DNA of 64,000 bases from Pyrenochaeta sp. MPI-SDFR-AT-0127 (taxonomy: Eukaryota > Ascomycota > Dothideomycetes > Pleosporales > Cucurbitariaceae). The notes below the pieces were generated by a model that searched no databases, was not told the DNA's origin, and was given only the letters and a program-made list of their open reading frames with translations. Position 1 is the stretch's first letter; every line of letters begins with the position of its first letter. Location: contig JAGTJM010000010.1 of assembly GCA_020747015.1 (NCBI GenBank), positions 62,001 to 126,000 of the forward strand, written 5' to 3'. Positions 44,438-55,563 of this stretch are shown in pieces. The position numbers and the translations under genes are program-made.

Positions 44438-47400
44438 ATGTCGTCGCTCCAGGAGAGACTGACCAAGATCCGGGACAATCCAAAGCTGCAGGGCCAGCAA
44501 CAGGTAAACATGGCTTCAGCCACAGAACCTGGCCCGTTACTGACCAGGCCCAGACCCACGTGCTTCTCTCTGCTATTGAAGACACGCTCCGCCAGCAAAA
44601 GTCAGACTTCACGCCGACCGCGTACTTTGCCGCCCTCCTGTCGCTCCTCCCCCGCCAGATCACCGCCCAAGGCATCGCAAACAAGGATACTGCGACGGCC
44701 ACCATCTACCTACTCGACCTTGTCACACCCGACGTCCCCGCCCCGCTGCTGCGCTCCAAGTTCACCGACATCCTCACGAGCCTTGCGCCCGCGCTCACAC
44801 ACCCAGACGCCGATGCGCCGCTCGTCCGATCGTCGATAGGGTGCCTAGAGTCGCTGTTGGTGGTCCAAGATGCGCGAGCATGGGAGCTGCCGCAGACGCA
44901 AATCAGCCCGCGGCGCGCGGTGGCGGGACTGCTGCAAATCTCCATCGACCACAGGCCCAAGGTGAGGAAGAGGGCACAGGAGGCCTTGGCCAAGGTCCTG
45001 GCGAATCCACCCCCCAGTCCCGCACTGGATCATCCTGCGGCAGACATGTGCGCCGAGACGGCGCTCAAGATGCTCAGTGACATTGCCGACGCGGCCAACA
45101 AGTCGAAAAAGCACAAAGCACACAGAGACGCGCAGCAGAGCAAAGATCCAGATCTGATCCATACCCTGCAGCTCATCAAGACGATTGCAACGTCGTCGGG
45201 GGGCTGGCCGAGCAGGAAAATCGACGTCTTGTGCGAGCTGCTGCTGAGCATCTCCAGGTCGAGCAATGAATTCCTCACAATGGCCGCTTTTGACATCTTC
45301 GAGGTCATCTTTGCAGGTATGGCCGACGAGCTCGCATCGGCAAAGCTCCCCCGCCTTCTCGAGGTCATCTCCGAACTCCAGCCTTCAAAGAATGATTCAC
45401 AGTTGCTTCCACCGTGGATAGCAGTCATTTCGCGAGGCTACGAAGTCTCCGCACAACTCGAGCCAGAGGATACCTTTATGAAACTCCCCGAGCTCTTTAG
45501 CATGGTAGCCGAGTTCCTAACATCGTCGTCGCACAACATCCGTATCTCAGCATCCGAGTGCTTGATCTCCTTCCTTGTAAACATGGTGCCCGACAGCGTC
45601 ATCCTTGAGCCCTCCGTGTTTGATGAGAAGATTTTGGAGAAAGTCGCAAAGATTTCTCAAGACCTGCTGAGCGTCAAATATCAGGCTGCTTGGATGGAAG
45701 TCTTCAGCATGCTGTCCGCCATGTTCGAGACGCTAAGATGGCGCTCAGATCCCATCATGAGACCGGCTCTGAGGATTGTTGGAGACCTGAGAAGCAACGA
45801 GAGCTTTGCTGGCAAAAAGGAGGCTGATGCCGTCATCTCCAAGGCCATTAGTGCAATGGGTCCGGATGTCGTGCTTGAAATTCTGCCGTTGAACCTACCA
45901 CGGCCACCACCGGGGCAGACGGGCAGAGTATGGTTATTACCGCTCCTCCGCGACTCAGTACACAACACCAAATTGGCACACTTCAGAACTGCGATGGTGC
46001 CACTTAGTGAGGAGCTTTACCAGAGAGTCATCGACCATGGCGAGAGGGAAAAGACGATGGAAGTCAAGGTCTTCGAGACGGTTGTGCAGCAGATCTGGTC
46101 GATACTGCCTGGGTATTGCGATTTGCCGCTGGACCTGGTTGAGGCCTTCGATCAGGGGTTTTGTGAGATGCTGGCCAACTTGCTCTATGGTCAGGCCGAT
46201 CTCCGAACAGACATTTGCCGAGCGCTCCAAAACTTGGTCGACAGCAGCAAGGCCATTGTGGAGCTCGAGGCCGATGACGATCTGCTTGCACAGGCTCGAA
46301 TTTCAAAGGCCGGGGCAAAGCACAATCTTGAGCATTTGGCTGGACTTGCGAGCAACATGCTTGCAGTCTTGTTCAACGTGTATAGCCAAACTCTGCCGCA
46401 GTACCGTGGTACAATTTTGAGGACTATCAATGCTTACTTGAGCATCGTTCCCGAGAAAGAGCTTATGGAGACATTTGAACGAGTTGCAACCAACCTGGAA
46501 GCTTCGCTCCCAGAGACTGGCTCACAGACGCAAGCAGACAAACAGAAGCAAGACAAGAACCAAAGCAAGATGCCACCAATGAGCCATACGCTGATGGATC
46601 TGATCATCACAATCGCACTTTACCTGCCACGAGACAGCTACCGATCCCTTTTCCGCATGGCAGAAATTATGATCAACAAAGACAATGATCCACAGCTACA
46701 GAAGAAAGCATACAAGCTCATCCCTCGTCTCGCGGAATCTGAAATTGGACGGGCTGCGTTGAAAGACAGGAACGGTGAGCTACAACAGCTGCTGCTTGGT
46801 AGCGCCGAGAAAGCATCAGCACCCGCACGCAGAGACCGGCTCCACGCCATCCTACAAGTCATTGAGTTCCTACCACAAAGTGATCTACACTTTATTCCAT
46901 CCATTCTATCTGAGATAGTTATCTCTGCAAAGGAAACCAATGAGAAGGCTCGAGAGGCAGCCTACAATCTTTTGGTAGCCATGGGAGAGAAGATGGCAGA
47001 TGGTGGCAAGGTGGTGCAGACCAAGGTGCCCAACATGCCTGCCGATGCTCCCACTGTAGAAGCATCTCTCGAAGAGTATTTCACAATGGTGTCAGCTGGT
47101 CTGGCTGCTTCATCCGCACATATGATATCGGCATCGATCACGGCCGTCACCCGAATCCTGTACCAGTTTCACGCCCGCATATCAAAAGAAACAATCACAA
47201 ATCTCTGTGACCTCATGGACATTTTTCTACAAAATCCTAACCGCGAAATCGTGCGCAGCGTACTCGGGTTCGTCAAGGTTGAAGTTATTTCATTACCAGA
47301 GTCGCTCATCCGACCGCGTCTCAACACTCTGCTTTCAAATTTGATGGTCTGGAGTCACGAGCACAAGGCACATTTCAAGGCCAAAGTGAAGCACATCGTT

Positions 47401-48294
47401 GAGCGTATGGTGCGGAAATTCGGCGTTGACGAAGTGGAACGCGCATGCCCTGCTGAGGATCGCAAGCTCATTACCAACATTCGAAAGATGCGCGAGCAGC
47501 GCAAGAAGAAGAAGCAGCAAGCCGAGGAAGCCGGCGAAGCGCCAGCAGAGAAGCGCAAGGGTAAATTTGAGAGCGAGTATGATCAGGCTGTTTATGGCAG
47601 CGATAGCGAGGACAGTGAGGCTGATTCGGAAGACGAGTTCATCAAAAGCCAGAGTAAGCTACGAAGTGGTGGCAGCAAAGGCGGCGAGACCTACATTGTG
47701 GAAGACGAAGATGAGCCTCTCGACCTTCTGTCTAAGCGTGCTCTGGGTAACATCTCCTCGACCAAACCCCTGCGCCAACGCAAGCAACCCCAAAAGACGA
47801 AGGCTCGGACTAATGTTGATGGCAAACTCATTCTTGGCGAGTCAGACGGCGAAGATGGCGCCAAAACCAACAGATCGAGGGGTAACGACGCTGATGACGA
47901 TGTGTTGATGGACATCGATGAGCACAACACAACCCTTGAAGCCGGAATCAACGCCTACGTGGACGCCATTCGCGGCCGTGACGCAGCGCAGCGTGGACAA
48001 AAGGGCAAACTGAAGTTCAGTAACAAGAAGACCAAAGATGATGATGCTATGGATATGGATGACGATGGTGGCGAGGCCGAGTGGCAGGAGGTCAGGAAGG
48101 CGAAGTCAGGATCTGGGATGGGAAGGGGTGGTGGAATGAAGACTCAACGAAAGGGCTTGGGTGCCGAGAAGCAGAGAGGTGCAAACGGTCCTGGTCCTGG
48201 TAAGATTGGGAGAGTAGAGAAAAACAAGAGTCCAAGGGGTAAGAGCTTTGGGAGAGGGAGGGGAATGAGTGCACGATGGAGCGGGCCGAAGTAG
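44438..48294 (+). CDS. RRP12: Ribosomal RNA-processing protein 12
   Basis: HEAT-repeat ribosome biogenesis and export factor that accompanies pre-40S and pre-60S particles. Two exons, 44438-44503 and 44548-48294, with a 44-nt intron (CAACAG|GTAAAC ... CTGAC ... CCAG|GCC), give 1270 residues, near the family size (yeast 1228). The start is MSSLQERLTKIRDNPKLQGQ. The NUC173 domain lies in the first half (THVLLSAIEDTLRQQ, YLLDLVTPDVPAPLLRSKF, KTIATSSGGWPSRKI). HEAT-like helices continue to about 1030. The C-terminus is alternately acidic and basic (YGSDSEDSEADSEDEF) and ends in a Gly/Arg-rich tail, GRGRGMSARWSGPK, as in nucleolar proteins. Confidence 0.94.
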
Positions 48295-48639
48295 GCTCTC
48301 GACCAGAAGTCATAGGCACCACGATGCTAAGCTGTAGCGAGTTCAAAGTTAGATAGCGCATGAATAGATACCATTCTCCGGGTTCCATCGGATGACGAAT
48401 GCGCAACCTGTGGAAGAGTCTGTGAGTCGGGGCCTCCGGAGCGCTGCGAGGCGTGGGGCAGCGGGGTGCGTGATATCCCGGGACGGTGCCCCCCACTTTC
48501 CGATTAAACTCTAGCAGCACCCAACTGCTGACAGACTTCCTCGCAACAGAGTCGGATATATGAGGCTACTACCATGTCACATTGAATCGCATCGCAACAG
48601 TTTCATGAGGGAAACATTATCTACCCCGCAACGTTGAAT
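48295..48639. other. Convergent 3' spacer
   Basis: Between RRP12 and the alpha/beta hydrolase. No supported gene. Confidence 0.5.
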
Positions 48640-49614
48640 TTACTGCTGATAAGATCGCGCAACCACCTTCTCCAAGAAGTCGAACCCCTTCCTTTGGGTA
48701 GCCCACGTCTTACTCCCTTTAACCATAGTCCCACAAAATGTGTGCGGTTCCCCTTCTACTTCTATAAACTCAACCTCAGCCCCAGTCTCTTTCAAAGCAC
48801 GTTCAAATTCTTTGCTCAGTCGCATGGGAATCATGGTATCAGCGGTCCCATGCACGATAGCCAAAGGCGGCCACGCTGCACCGACGTTTAGCATCGGATC
48901 AATCTTTTCCAACCCCTGTGGCGTAGATGGCCATATCGCGTTAATCACTTTACCCGTCGCAATGTGATGCATTGCGAAGCCTTGTCGGGCTTTTGGATCG
49001 GGTGCCAATGGTGAAGGATCAAATGCCTGGCCTTCGAGGGATACACCGCCGATAAACGTCGCCTTCTCTTTCATCAGGGTCTGCACCTCGTCAAGAGGTA
49101 GTGGCTCGAAGAAGTGTGCTGGCATCTTCGATACTGGCTGGGACCAGAACGGGTCGTTGAAATGTTTTGCGCCGTAGAAGTCTAGAATGGCAAGAGGTCG
49201 CTTGGGTACATCCCAAGCGGTGCTCAGCGCCAAGTGCCCACCACTGCTCGTTCCCATAATCACCACTCGGTCTCCATCTGGTATGCAATCGGGTCTTTGG
49301 TTGTCCCTTAGAATTTGAGCCAGTGCTCCGTCCTGCACCCATTGTAATGCATCTCGTACATCCCTCATTGGACCCTCCAAAACGTCTACACCCGGACATA
49401 GGCGATGCTCAATCGCTAGGACTATCCAGCCTCTCTCTAAGCTATCTTGAATTTGATCCTTGTTGTTCATGCCAGCATGACCGAGCATAAAGGCACCGCC
49501 GTGAACCATGATTAGAACGGGGCATGGTTTCGAGGATGGTGATGGTAAATAGATGTCTGTCGGTATATCAATCTTGTCGACTGTCTTGTAAGGCACGCGT
49601 AGTGTGGAATCCAT
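48640..49614 (-). CDS. Alpha/beta hydrolase (HSL/arylacetamide deacetylase-like)
   Basis: Unspliced, 324 residues, no signal peptide, so probably cytosolic. It has the HSL-type oxyanion motif HGGAF (about 38-42), nucleophile GTSSGG (Ser near 123), acid in AIVHGTADTMIP and His in GEPHTFCG. The family hydrolyses short-chain esters or acts on specialised metabolites; the substrate is unknown. It is divergent from the bicupin gene across an 875-bp spacer that carries an inverted repeat, so co-regulation is possible. Confidence 0.85.
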   Translation of the reverse strand: MDSTLRVPYKTVDKIDIPTDIYLPSPSSKPCPVLIMVHGGAFMLGHAGMNNKDQIQDSLERGWIVLAIEHRLCPGVDVLEGPMRDVRDALQWVQDGALAQILRDNQRPDCIPDGDRVVIMGTSSGGHLALSTAWDVPKRPLAILDFYGAKHFNDPFWSQPVSKMPAHFFEPLPLDEVQTLMKEKATFIGGVSLEGQAFDPSPLAPDPKARQGFAMHHIATGKVINAIWPSTPQGLEKIDPMLNVGAAWPPLAIVHGTADTMIPMRLSKEFERALKETGAEVEFIEVEGEPHTFCGTMVKGSKTWATQRKGFDFLEKVVARSYQQ

Positions 49615-50200
49615 GGTGGTATGACTTTTGCAAGAACACCAAACGAGATTCAGTCACGATATTTGTAAACCCCAAGACAGGCTAACTGCCGTCCCAGTCG
49701 GAAACTACGTCTCGTGTGTCTGCATTTGATCAGTCGTCGCATCATCTTACTTTGCTGACAACGGTTGTTAAAGTGCCTCCGGTACGTCGATGAATTGCTT
49801 TCGGCAGCTATCCCCCACACTCCGATGGGGACGCCCGCCACTTCAGTGTGGGGTTGAGCTACGTGGATTGGAGTTCTTGCAATGTCATGCTCCAGATGCA
49901 CTCCAGATTTGTCGCTTCGGTAAGGAAAACGATACACTTACGATGCGGAAGGTGAACAATACTTGTGAAGATATGAATGCAGTAATCATGGATGATATGT
50001 GGTTGGGGCAAGATTGTGTGCGGACCGCTCTCCGACATCTAGCCGGGATGCCCAGGTTGAATTTTGCCGAAGTCCTGGCTCCGGCGGTACCAATTGGAGT
50101 CTGAGACAAGCCAAACACGACTTGCGACTGGTAATCCTAACGCGAAGTGGTTTGGTCAATGACTGAGAAGGCTACCGTTTGGTCTGCCGAATCATCATGG

Positions 50201-50264
50201 GTGGACAAAATGTGTGGAATGAAATGTGGAGGAGACTCATATCCGTCCACCTAGATTTGTCCAC
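50201..50264. promoter_or_regulatory. Inverted repeat GTGGACAAA ... TTTGTCCAC, candidate regulator-binding site
   Basis: Perfect 9-bp inverted arms at 50201-50209 and 50256-50264 are separated by 46 bp. A further GTCCAC half-site lies between them (about 50245). The pair lies 226-289 bp upstream of the bicupin ATG and about 590-650 bp from the hydrolase ATG. Its role as an operator is inferred from position. Confidence 0.4.
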
Positions 50265-50293
50265 TCATTCGGCCAGATTCGGTCGTGTGCACA

Positions 50294-50300
50294 TATATAG
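50294..50300 (+). promoter_or_regulatory. Possible TATA box of the bicupin gene
   Basis: TATATAG about 190 bp upstream of the ATG at 50490 and 30 bp downstream of the inverted repeat. Confidence 0.4.
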
Positions 50301-50489
50301 GACAATGCTGCAGCCATAATCGCTCAGATAGTTCCGACTCTCGCTCGGCACCAAATCCAACAGCCTTGGGATACTTTTCATAGAATAATCAACCAGCTTC
50401 TCTCACGACTTGAAACATCAAGACCACTGCAAACATAGATTTGGGCTAGGTTCTCCTACTCTAGGCTGGAGACATCCAACAATTCCAAG

Positions 50490-51569
50490 ATGGCTACCAA
50501 CGGGACCTCCAGCAATGCCATCCCACGGGTCCAGGAGCCCCTAGGGAAACCAACACCGTACATAATTCCCGCTTACGAAGGCGAATCCATTACTATCCCT
50601 GGCACAAAATCTACATTCCGCATCCTGGCCTCTGCCGCAGAGACAGATGGCCTTATGTCCGTCTTCGGTATGGATGGCACTCTCGCCGACCCTCCAGGTT
50701 TCCACTACCACAACGAAGCTCATGATGTGTTCATGTGTACCAAGGGACGACTGAAAGTCTGGGCGGGTGACAGGTGCAAGATTTTGTACCCTGGAGATTT
50801 CGCATACGTTCCTCCGGGGGTCGTCCATCAGCCTATGCTGTTAGACAAGGGGATCAATGAGACGGTGGGATTGGTGACGCCAGGCCAGTGGGTGGACTTT
50901 TTCCGGTTTGTGAGCGAGAGGTATGACGGCGTTGTTGCAGACGAGTTTGATTCCCGCAATCCGGGGGCTGTCTTTGGGCCGAAGATTAAAGAAATCAAGG
51001 AAAAGTACGATGTTGTATTCCAGCCGCAGTTCAAAGGCGCCGAAGTGTCGGACTGGAGTGCCGAAGATGAGAAAATACCAGAGGGACAAGAGGCGTACTT
51101 CTTGAAAGCGAATACCGGGCCTTGCCATCTGCTCGAAGGCATCTTGTCGCGGCCATTTATTACCACAAAGCAGAGCACCGGGCCAACAGGCAACTTTGCA
51201 GTCACAAGTATCGAGTCGAGTAACCGCCTGACCAACTCAATATTGAGCAAACCGTTTTCATTTTCCAAGGTGCACCAGGTATACCATATTCTGGACGGCG
51301 CGATATCGCTTACTGTAAATGGCGGTGCAGGGAATCTGGTGAGATCGGGGGAGTCGGCATTTATCCCAGCTGGCACTGATGTGGCGATCGAGTTTGTTGA
51401 CAGGTATGTAAGATTCTGGGCCTACTCGAGCGGAGATGGGTTGGAGACTTTGATTGCAGAGGCAGGGGGAGCGTTCGAGGGGACAGTGGTACCTGATCAG
51501 ATAAGAGCAGCGGATGTAGAGAAAGTGCGCAAAGTGGCAGAGAGCTTGAACGTTGCTATCGAGCTCTAA
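50490..51569 (+). CDS. Bicupin, quercetin 2,3-dioxygenase-like
   Basis: Unspliced, 359 residues, two cupin domains. The N-terminal cupin has likely metal ligands in PPGFHYHNEAHDVF (about residues 69-82) and PPGVVHQPM (His near 113), the pattern seen in flavonol dioxygenases. The C-terminal cupin (about 255-320, SKVHQVYHILDGAISLTVNG, SGESAFIPAG) lacks an HxH pair, so it is probably not a metal site. No signal peptide is present, whereas secreted Aspergillus quercetinases have one, so this is an intracellular relative. The expected reaction is oxygenolytic ring cleavage of flavonols, but the substrate is not proven. Confidence 0.8.
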   Translation: MATNGTSSNAIPRVQEPLGKPTPYIIPAYEGESITIPGTKSTFRILASAAETDGLMSVFGMDGTLADPPGFHYHNEAHDVFMCTKGRLKVWAGDRCKILYPGDFAYVPPGVVHQPMLLDKGINETVGLVTPGQWVDFFRFVSERYDGVVADEFDSRNPGAVFGPKIKEIKEKYDVVFQPQFKGAEVSDWSAEDEKIPEGQEAYFLKANTGPCHLLEGILSRPFITTKQSTGPTGNFAVTSIESSNRLTNSILSKPFSFSKVHQVYHILDGAISLTVNGGAGNLVRSGESAFIPAGTDVAIEFVDRYVRFWAYSSGDGLETLIAEAGGAFEGTVVPDQIRAADVEKVRKVAESLNVAIEL

Positions 51570-53158
51570 GGTTCGACTTTGCAACAGCGCAAAGATCTCG
51601 TCTTGTAGCGATAAAACTATTATCTGTGTCGTCACATACGCGGAGATTCCGACACACAATGTAGACCTATTAAACTATTTCAATGCTGCTTCCCGCTTGT
51701 TGATGACCGTCTGCATGACTCTACAACTCCTAATTTATTTACTTCAGGCCTTTGCAGACGTTTCCAGATTGCTACTATAATGCCACATCGGCAGTCTCTT
51801 GTACACACGAATTGCTCCAGAAAGACTTCTGTTACAACAATCACGGAGACATGGTACATCAACAATCTAGGTCGTAACGTATTTACAGCCTCCTTGTCTT
51901 TCCGACGGAAAATTTTGCATAAACCTATGGATAACACAAGTATCTGTCCCTGCATCTTCTTTTACTGCTTCACTATCTTCACTAGCTGTAGGAATACGAT
52001 AAAAATAGACCCATTCTCATGTTGTCCGTACTTCATTTGAACGTATCTATTCGTGTTAACAACCAGACATATGGTTCTTTCAGATCTAAGGATTCAAGTA
52101 TTTGCGGGGTTAGTGATACTGCGTTCATTCAAAATCATGGCAAATCTAGGACGAACTTAGATATCAGATGAAAATTTAGAATTTAATACATATGAATTTT
52201 GAGTACAGACTTTACCCACGGGTTAGACCGCTCTCGTTCCCATATCTTAACAAGCTTGTGCGCGAGCATGTTGAAGGGGTTAGGAGGAATTTTAGAGTAC
52301 GTTAGGAAGGACTTCAACGCTGTATAATAGATGAAACCTTTGTGATAGCGGAACTGATTATGATAGCGGTCAATCATTTACCTTCCCTCGAAAATGGTGT
52401 CTTTACTGTCTTTGTTTTACAATACCGACATAATACTAGCTAGTTCCCTTAACCTTTGGAGCCACAATTCCAAACTCAACAACCTGGCATAAGCAAATGA
52501 GGAATTCAAGCGCAAAGCGGAAATATCCTACCCATAATACTAGGATTCAAGTTGTCCAAGAGGCCGCAACCCAATCTTTTTGCTGCCTAGCCTGGGCAGG
52601 ACGTCCATGCATCATAGAGGTACCAAAAATGCTTACTAGTGGTATCTAAAGTCAGCATGTTAGAAGATCTGCGTACGTCCATCTTGCTTATAGTTCTATG
52701 AATAGTCTTGGCACTGGGGAAGGATGATCCAAATAGGCTCTGCTTGCGAAACACTTCCGTTGAACAGAGAGCTATTCGATGCGACACCATTGCATGTGAT
52801 TTCCTCGAACCTCGGCCTCTAACCCCCCCTCGATGACAGCATATTAGATTTGTGTTTGCAAAGTGCAGCGTCTTTGAAGTCGTATTGAGCTGGGAGTCCT
52901 GGTTCATTTGGCCCAATCGTACCCAATGGTTTTCTTGGTCGATCTTCGGCTGCCTCCGCAGCAGGGAAACAGATTAACAGCACGTGCTGTAGCCGAGGCA
53001 ACACCGTCTCCCGTATCGCAGGCGCCAACATGCTACAATGTTGGCCTACTTAATTCTTACGCGACACATATGTGCACAAGCTGATACAAAGAACTTTTAA
53101 GCATCGAAAGCGTAGACACTTTCTTATAGCTTCATGCTTTTCGCATGCTTTTCGCAGC
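51570..53158. other. Long AT-rich intergenic region
   Basis: 1.6 kb, AT-rich around 52000-52450, with no supported gene. Short ORFs on both strands have no family features. Confidence 0.45.
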
Positions 53159-54972
53159 ATGGAATTAACAAGTTTCAAACTTCTCCTTCTGTCACTGATT
53201 GAGTTTATCATTACATTCTGTCTCTTCCCTAATGCCTTATCGACAAAAAATCTGACAGCCTGTCTCTTTGTGTTCTTCCTATTGTATTTCTCTACCTTCC
53301 TCTTTTACAAACTCGTGCTCTATCCCTTTTTCCTCAGCCCACTTCGACATCTTCCGAAAGCTAAAGGCTTTCTACCGATTGTCGGGCATGGCATGATCTT
53401 GTTCCAGCGCCCGGGTGGTGAACCGCACCTTAGGCTTATGAAAGAGACACAGAACGACGGCATCATCCTCACGCGAGGCTTCTTCCATAGTGACAGACTT
53501 GGTAAGTAGCAGCAGAACACCCAGCCCCATATTTCCAAAATTTATCGGAAATCCAATGAACAGTGCAAAGTAAACGAGTTAGATGTACATACTGGTGAGA
53601 TTGTGCTAATTTTGCCCCGAACTTAGTCTTGACCAATCCCTCAGCTCTAGCAGATGTCCTCGTACACAGGAGCTATGACTTTGAAAAGCCTCCGTGGGCC
53701 CGAAACTTCCTTCGAAAGTTCTTGGGCGATGGATTATTGATGTCCGAAGGTGAGGAGCATAAGTTCCACCGAAAGCAGATAATGCCCGCTTTTCACTTCC
53801 GGCATATTAAGGAGATGTATTCTGTCTTTTGGTCCAAATCAATGGAGCTATGTGATGTCATCAAGGCATCACTGGGCGAAAAGAAGTCTGGAGTGCTCGA
53901 AATTGGCCATTACTCTACGCAGGTTACGCTCGATATCATCGGCCTTGCTGGCTTGGGTCGAGATATTGGATCCTTGAGGAACAGTGATGACGAGCTCATC
54001 AAGAACTACGAAGAGATTCTTGAGCCTACCACGGAGAAGGCTGCTTACTTTGTTTTCCATCTCATCTTCCCGCCATGGCTCATAAGCGTGCTCCCTTGGA
54101 AGTTGAATGAGAGGGTTAGGGTTACCACGGGTAACCTGCAAAGAATTTGCAAAGACTATGTATTACAAAGAAAATCGAAGATGAAGTACGAAAGCACGGA
54201 GAGTAAGGATGGTCGCGACATTTTGTCCATTATGATTCGAAGTAATGACTTTTCCGACGAGAACTTGGTCGATCAACTTTTGACTTTCCTAGCAGCCGGG
54301 TATGTTGTGCAAACCCACCTCCTTGCAAATCTGACCTTAAGAAATAGTCATGAGACCACATCATCTGCACTTACATGGGCGTCATACTTACTCTCGAAAT
54401 ACCCCAAAGTCCAAGCCCATTTGCGCTCTGAGATTCATCAAAGCATCCCAAACCCCAAACTCCTCCTCGATCCAGGCTTCGATGCGTCTAGCCTTTTGGA
54501 GGGCATGCCGTATCTAAACGGCGTCTGCAACGAGGTTCTACGCCTCTTTCCAACGATTCCAGTGAGCGCGCGTGTCGCCATCCGCGATACTACAGTCGCT
54601 GGCCACTTTATTCCTGCAGGTACGATGCTGTTTGTTGTTCCTTGGGCGATTAATCGGAATCCGGCTCTATGGGGCCAAGATTCCGAGGAGTTCGTACCGG
54701 AACGATGGATTGACAAGCAAACGGGTCGAGCAACAATGCACGGCGGTGCTGATAGCAACTATTCGTTCTTGACCTTCCTGCATGGGCCGCGCAGCTGCAT
54801 TGGTGAGCGCTTTGCACGAGCAGAGTTGCGAGCTCTGCTAGCAGGTTTTGTTGGGAGCTTCGATATGAAGATGGCAGATGAAAAAGAAGTAGTTGTTGTG
54901 GGTGGCACAGTAACAAGTAAGCCTATGAATGGTATGAACCTCGAATTGAGACGCGTGGAATGGTGTCAATGA
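53159..54972 (+). CDS. Cytochrome P450 monooxygenase
   Basis: Membrane-anchored haem monooxygenase of 546 residues. Three exons, 53159-53501, 53627-54299 and 54348-54972, with introns of 125 and 48 nt. The N-terminus has two hydrophobic stretches (LLLLSLIEFIITFCLF and CLFVFFLLYFSTFLFY) for ER anchoring. I-helix is LTFLAAGHETTSSALTW (after splicing), K-helix ExxR is NEVLRLFP, then PERW, and the haem-binding loop is FLHGPRSCIGERFA with the Cys ligand. Upstream, FEKPPWARNFLRKFLG and LLMSEGEEHKFHRKQIMPAF match CYP4/fungal long-chain or terpenoid-type P450s. The 48-nt intron in the I-helix has no in-frame stop. The gene precedes the SDR gene in the same orientation, 591 bp apart. The substrate is unknown. 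Confidence 0.92.
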
Positions 54973-55563
54973 GCCAGGGAAAGACTACGATACGTGAGGC
55001 TGAGCCCGAGCGCTAGTATCTCTCTACGAGAATGCAGAATACCATAGGTTGCAGTCCACTTGTTTGGACCTTGCCGTGAAATGGTGTAACGATTCTAGTA
55101 CAGCATGTCGGTTAATCTTTTACCTCTCTTCGCACTACAAGGGCCAAGCCTATTTGGCATAGTAATTGATGCATTGCGTGACTACTTGTTGTCAAGTTAC
55201 TGCCCAGCCGTCTCATGAATAGCGATGATACCTCCATGACCACAGCTCACCAAAAGAGGTAGATTTGCATGATGTACCCCGCAAAGTACATTTCTATTTC
55301 CGTCTGCAACCGAGTCAACGCAGACCCGTCGCCTTGGGCTACACGATGCGGGGAAGCGTGTTGCGGGCCAATAGAATCAGCGGTTGAGGTGTCATCGCAA
55401 AACACCTCGGCTTGGACGAATGCACACAACCTGTTGCCTGGTAGCACATCCGCAATTAACATATGCTTGGTAGGTTCTTACGGAGATATTCCCAAGAACA
55501 TATTCCTGTGGCTACCATCTTGACTTATGTCGACGCATACATTTATATTTATCAAGTAGCACC
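54973..55563. other. Intergenic between P450 and SDR genes
   Basis: Tandem spacer; no supported gene. Confidence 0.45.

Larger units (their letters stand above)
49615..50489. other. Bidirectional promoter between hydrolase and bicupin genes
   Basis: Divergent intergenic region. It holds the GTGGACAAA/TTTGTCCAC inverted repeat and a TATA element (both listed). Small ORFs here are not called. Confidence 0.5.
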
